A DNA stretch of 64,000 nucleotides from Arthrobacter sp. FW305-BF8 (GTDB lineage: Bacteria; Actinomycetota; Actinomycetes; Actinomycetales; Micrococcaceae): NCBI RefSeq assembly GCF_021789315.1, contig NZ_CP084561.1, positions 4,092,001 to 4,156,000 of the forward strand. The letters run 5' to 3'. Below the pieces are notes generated by a model. That model did not search any database and was not told the origin of the DNA. It saw only the letters and a program-made list of their open reading frames with translations. Positions 61,140 to 64,000 of this stretch are shown one piece after another. Position 1 is the stretch's first letter; every line of letters begins with the position of its first letter. The position numbers and the translations under genes are program-made.

Positions 61140-62414
61140 ATGGCGGTACCCGAAACATCGCTGACCGCGGCGGACCTGGCCCGGATCGATGGGCAGCTGG
61201 CGGACACCGACCGGCTGCTCGAGCAGAACTACCCGGGCGACGACGGCTCCCGCCAGCCCGTCCACACCGTGTACGTCCCCGCTGACCGTTTCACGCCGTC
61301 GCTCGCCGCCGACTGGGGAACCCAGGCGCTGGCGACGGCGGCCGCCCACGGCGGGCTGGCCCGGCTCGGTGCGCTGCTGGGCCAGGACGCCGAGCTCGCC
61401 GAGGCCGTCGCTTCCCGGGTGGAGGCGAAGCTGGGCGCCGAACCGATCGAAGACCTCCGGCTCGACTTCGAGGACGGGTTCGGGGACCGGGGCGACGACG
61501 CCGAGGACGCCGGCGCGGTTGCCGCGGCGTCCGCCGTGGCGGCCGCTGTGTCGGCCGGCTCCGCGCCGCCGTTCATCGGGATCAGGTTCAAGTGCTTCGA
61601 GGCCCCCACCCGCGTCCGCGGGCTGCGAACCCTCGACCTGTTCGTCTCCGGCCTGGCCGCAGCGGGCGAACTGCCCGAGGGCCTGGTCCTGACGCTGCCC
61701 AAGGTCACCACCGTGGCGCAGGTGCAGGCCATGGATTACACGGTCTCCCGGCTGGAGGAAATCCATTCGCTCCCCGCCGGCCGGCTCCGGTTCGAGGTGC
61801 AGGTGGAGACGCCGCAGCTCATCCTCGGACCGGAGGGAACCTCCCCTGTGGCACAGTTGCCGCATGCCGTCCCCGGCCGGATCAGCGGCCTGCACTACGG
61901 CACGTACGACTACTCCGCCTCCCTGCAGATCTCCGCCGAATACCAGTCCATGGAACACCCGGTGGCCGACTTCGCCAAGGAAGTCATGCAGCTGGCCGTG
62001 GCAGGCACCGGCATCCGGCTCTCCGACGGATCCACCAACATCATTCCCGTGGGCGACAACGTGGAAAACGCCTGGCAGCTGCACGGCCGCCTGGTGCGCC
62101 GTTCCCTGGAGCGCGGCTTCTACCAGGGCTGGGACCTGCACCCGGCCCAGCTCCCCAGCCGCTTCGCGGCAACGTATGCCTTCTACCGCCAGGGCCTGCC
62201 GGCCGCGGCGGCCCGGCTGCGGAACTATGTGGAGCAGACGGAAGGCGGCGTCATGGACGAGCCGGCCACGGCGCGTGCGCTCGCCGCGTTCGTGCTGCGC
62301 GGTGTGCAGTGTGGCGCCGTCGGGGCCGAAGAGGTCCAGGCACTCGCCGCCGTCGGGATCCCCCAGCTGACTGCACTGGCCCACCCGCGGTTGGCCACCA
62401 CTTCCAACTCCTAA
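61140..62414 (+). CDS. DUF6986 protein (HpcH/HpaI aldolase-like)
   Basis: A 424-residue protein resembling phosphoenolpyruvate/pyruvate-domain aldolases and citrate lyase beta subunits. Features include DLRLDFEDGFGDRGDD (metal-binding Glu/Asp), LPKVTT, RFEVQVETPQLIL and ISGLHYGTYDYSA. The family is uncharacterised. Its fixed place between malate synthase and ureidoglycine aminohydrolase suggests a step in ureidoglycolate or glyoxylate metabolism, such as a C-C or C-N lyase; that is inference. Confidence 0.82.
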   Translation: MAVPETSLTAADLARIDGQLADTDRLLEQNYPGDDGSRQPVHTVYVPADRFTPSLAADWGTQALATAAAHGGLARLGALLGQDAELAEAVASRVEAKLGAEPIEDLRLDFEDGFGDRGDDAEDAGAVAAASAVAAAVSAGSAPPFIGIRFKCFEAPTRVRGLRTLDLFVSGLAAAGELPEGLVLTLPKVTTVAQVQAMDYTVSRLEEIHSLPAGRLRFEVQVETPQLILGPEGTSPVAQLPHAVPGRISGLHYGTYDYSASLQISAEYQSMEHPVADFAKEVMQLAVAGTGIRLSDGSTNIIPVGDNVENAWQLHGRLVRRSLERGFYQGWDLHPAQLPSRFAATYAFYRQGLPAAAARLRNYVEQTEGGVMDEPATARALAAFVLRGVQCGAVGAEEVQALAAVGIPQLTALAHPRLATTSNS

Positions 62415-62429
62415 GTAAGGAATCTCCCC

Positions 62430-63242
62430 ATGGGAAAGTACTACTCCCCCGAAGGCGGACTGCCGCCGCAGACGCACCTGACCACTGAGCGGGCCATCGT
62501 CACCGAGGCCTACACGGTCATTCCCAAGGGCGTCATGACCGACATCGTGACCAGCAACCTGCCGGGATTCAGCAACACCCGTTCCTGGATTATCGCCCGC
62601 CCCATTTCCGGTTTCGCCACCACGTTTTCCCAGCTGATTGTTGAGATCGGCGCGGGCGGCGGCGCGCCCAAGGCCGAGTTCGAGGCCGGCGTCGAAGGCG
62701 TCATCTTCGTGACCCGCGGCAAGGTCAGCCTCACCCTCGACGGCGAACTGCACCAGCTTGAGGAGGGCGGCTACGCCTACCTGGCCGCCGGTTCGGAGTG
62801 GGGCCTGGAGAATGTCTCCGACGACGTCGTGTCCTTCCACTGGATCCGCAAGGCCTACGAGCGGCTTGAGGGTTATGAAGCCAAGTCCTTCGTGACCAAC
62901 GAGAAGGACGTGGAGCCGACGTCGATGCCGGACACCAACGACGTCTGGAAGACCACCCGCTTCACGGACTCCAGCGATTTGGCCCACGATATGCAGGTGA
63001 ACATCGTGACGTTCCAGCCGGGCGGCGTGATCCCCTTCCCGGAAACCCATGTCATGGAACACGGCCTGTACGTCCTCGAGGGCAAGGCCATGTACCTGCT
63101 GAACAACGACTGGGTGGAGGTGGAGGCCGGCGACTTCATGTGGCTGCGCGCCTTCTGCCCGCAGGCCTGCTACGCCGGCGGCCCGGGCGAGTTCCGCTAC
63201 CTGCTCTACAAGGACATGAACCGCCAGGTCCGCTTGACCTAG
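62430..63242 (+). CDS. allE: (S)-ureidoglycine aminohydrolase
   Basis: Bicupin enzyme releasing ammonia from ureidoglycine to give ureidoglycolate, 270 residues. The N-terminal cupin has GGAPKAEFEAGVEGVIFV. The C-terminal catalytic cupin has PETHVMEHGLYVLEG with the Mn-binding Glu/His set, and FMWLRAFCPQACYAGG. This places the allantoate branch that yields ureidoglycolate, and then glyoxylate, in the same operon as malate synthase. Confidence 0.94.
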   Translation: MGKYYSPEGGLPPQTHLTTERAIVTEAYTVIPKGVMTDIVTSNLPGFSNTRSWIIARPISGFATTFSQLIVEIGAGGGAPKAEFEAGVEGVIFVTRGKVSLTLDGELHQLEEGGYAYLAAGSEWGLENVSDDVVSFHWIRKAYERLEGYEAKSFVTNEKDVEPTSMPDTNDVWKTTRFTDSSDLAHDMQVNIVTFQPGGVIPFPETHVMEHGLYVLEGKAMYLLNNDWVEVEAGDFMWLRAFCPQACYAGGPGEFRYLLYKDMNRQVRLT

Positions 63243-63274
63243 TCCAATCCCACGCCGCCCCAATCCCACATCGC

Positions 63275-63323
63275 CGAAACCGCCGGAAGACTGCCAGCAC
63301 GCTGGAAGCTTCCGGCGGTTTCG
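63275..63323 (+). terminator. Hairpin after the allE operon
   Basis: CGAAACCGCCGGAAG and its exact complement (63309-63323) form a 15-bp stem, with an inner CCAGC-ac-GCTGG hairpin and an outer ATCGCCG/CGGCGAT extension. No T-run; it belongs to the structured intergenic palindromes. Confidence 0.65.
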
Positions 63324-63411
63324 CGTGTCTCCGGCGATTTCGATTCCCGCGTGCACGTCAGCCCGCCCGAAACCCCTTGCGTCACAACTGCACGCACGGA
63401 AGCATGGGGGC

Positions 63412-63768
63412 ATGCTGACGATCGGAACGACTGTCCTCGGCGTCGACGACGTCGCCCGCGCCACCGCTTTCTGGTGCGACGCCCTCGGCTACATCCCCCG
63501 GGAGGACGGCGATGAAACGTGGGTGGTGCTCGTCCCGCAAAAGGGCGACGGCGCCCGGCTCGCCCTCATGCTCAGCGAGACTCCTGTGCAGTCCCATCCG
63601 CGCCTTCACCTGGACCTCTACGCCGACGACCAGGCAGCGGAGGTGGAACGGCTCGTCGAGCTCGGGGCAGCCAGGGTGGCCTGGGACTCGTATCCGGATG
63701 ACCCGGACTTCATCGTGCTCGAAGACCCGGACGGAAACCGCTTCTGCGTCGTCGATGCGGCGGCCTGA
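63412..63768 (+). CDS. VOC (glyoxalase/bleomycin resistance) family protein
   Basis: A 118-residue single-module VOC protein with VDDVARATAFWCDALGY at the start, PRLHLDLYADD in the middle and the closing DPDFIVLEDPDGNRFCVVDAA. Substrate unknown. The next gene begins 33 bp downstream on the same strand. Confidence 0.88.
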   Translation: MLTIGTTVLGVDDVARATAFWCDALGYIPREDGDETWVVLVPQKGDGARLALMLSETPVQSHPRLHLDLYADDQAAEVERLVELGAARVAWDSYPDDPDFIVLEDPDGNRFCVVDAAA

Positions 63769-63801
63769 CCCCTCGAAAGGGACCACACGGAAGGACGCAC
63801 C

Positions 63802-64000
63802 ATGAATTTCTCGCCCGACTTCTCGCCCCGCACGGCCATCGTCACCGGCAGCGACTCCGGGATCGGCCGCGCCACCGCGGTGGCCCTGGCCGAGGCGGGA
63901 CTGGACGTCGGTGTCACCTGGCACTCGGACCGGGACGGTGCCGAGCGGACGGCGGAGGAGGTCCGTGCAGCGGGCCGGAACGCGGTGGTCCGGCAGCTCG
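63802..64000 (+). CDS. SDR family oxidoreductase, 3' part outside window
   Basis: The first 66 codons of a short-chain dehydrogenase are present, with the cofactor motif TGSDSGIG and an Arg/Asp-rich WHSDRDGAERT segment that usually selects NADP. GGAAGGA precedes the ATG. Confidence 0.85.
   Translation, partial: MNFSPDFSPRTAIVTGSDSGIGRATAVALAEAGLDVGVTWHSDRDGAERTAEEVRAAGRNAVVRQL

Overview
The window is high-GC actinobacterial DNA. Gene content and order (nth, crp, marP, ponA, RidA and metallophosphoesterase genes near acsA; homodimeric AceE; heterodimeric ABC exporter; standalone LigD-type polymerase; large purine-catabolism island) point to a soil Micrococcaceae member of the Arthrobacter/Pseudarthrobacter type. 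This is inferred from content and codon use; no rRNA is present.

Left part (1-31 kb) is mostly housekeeping. In order it holds nth with the start of a NUDIX gene, a four-helix membrane protein, acsA, and a sugar ABC importer (binding lipoprotein plus two permeases, no ATPase) followed by a DeoR regulator. Then come aroQ, a DUF2332 gene, the MarP-like membrane protease, a Crp-family regulator, NUDIX/RidA/DUF4177 genes, a ponA-type class A PBP with a metallophosphoesterase, a two-gene ABC exporter and a tRNA-Pro(CGG). After 25 kb are purC and purD, a membrane-anchored molybdo-oxidoreductase, an asparaginase, an SCP-like protein and dctA.

At 23.3-25.0 kb sits the most unusual locus. A 77-residue secreted precursor ends in three copies of the octapeptide IGNWPDPM, and it is encoded divergently from an HTH-TPR regulator. 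The precursor has its own promoter, ribosome binding site and terminator. The octapeptides are identical although their codons differ, so the peptide itself appears to be selected. The arrangement looks like a peptide-pheromone/RRNPP-type quorum-sensing pair, but in an actinobacterium; I know of no described system with this peptide.

Right part (33-63 kb) is a purine/allantoin catabolic island. It contains an NCS1 allantoin/hydantoin permease with a racemase-like protein and an SDR, aceE, a MobA-like nucleotidyltransferase, and xanthine dehydrogenase (fused FeS-Mo subunit, FAD subunit, XdhC). It continues with an AzgA purine permease, guanine deaminase, 8-oxoguanine deaminase, uricase, a urate permease, an IclR regulator, and an operon of malic enzyme, malate synthase, a DUF6986 protein and ureidoglycine aminohydrolase. 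Similar inverted repeats (TTTC-N7 to N9-GAAA) precede six of these transcription units, suggesting one IclR regulon. Together aceB, malic enzyme and AceE would burn allantoin-derived glyoxylate through malate and pyruvate back to acetyl-CoA.

The intergenic regions are rich in structured repeats. Two related palindromic families have the same core but exchanged, still complementary, outer arms. There are several unrelated 60-70 bp palindromes, one 32-bp tandem array inside ~100-bp inverted repeats, and one intact IS481-type element with a 6-bp target duplication. A DUF559-type gene between two palindromes is a frameshifted, truncated pseudogene.
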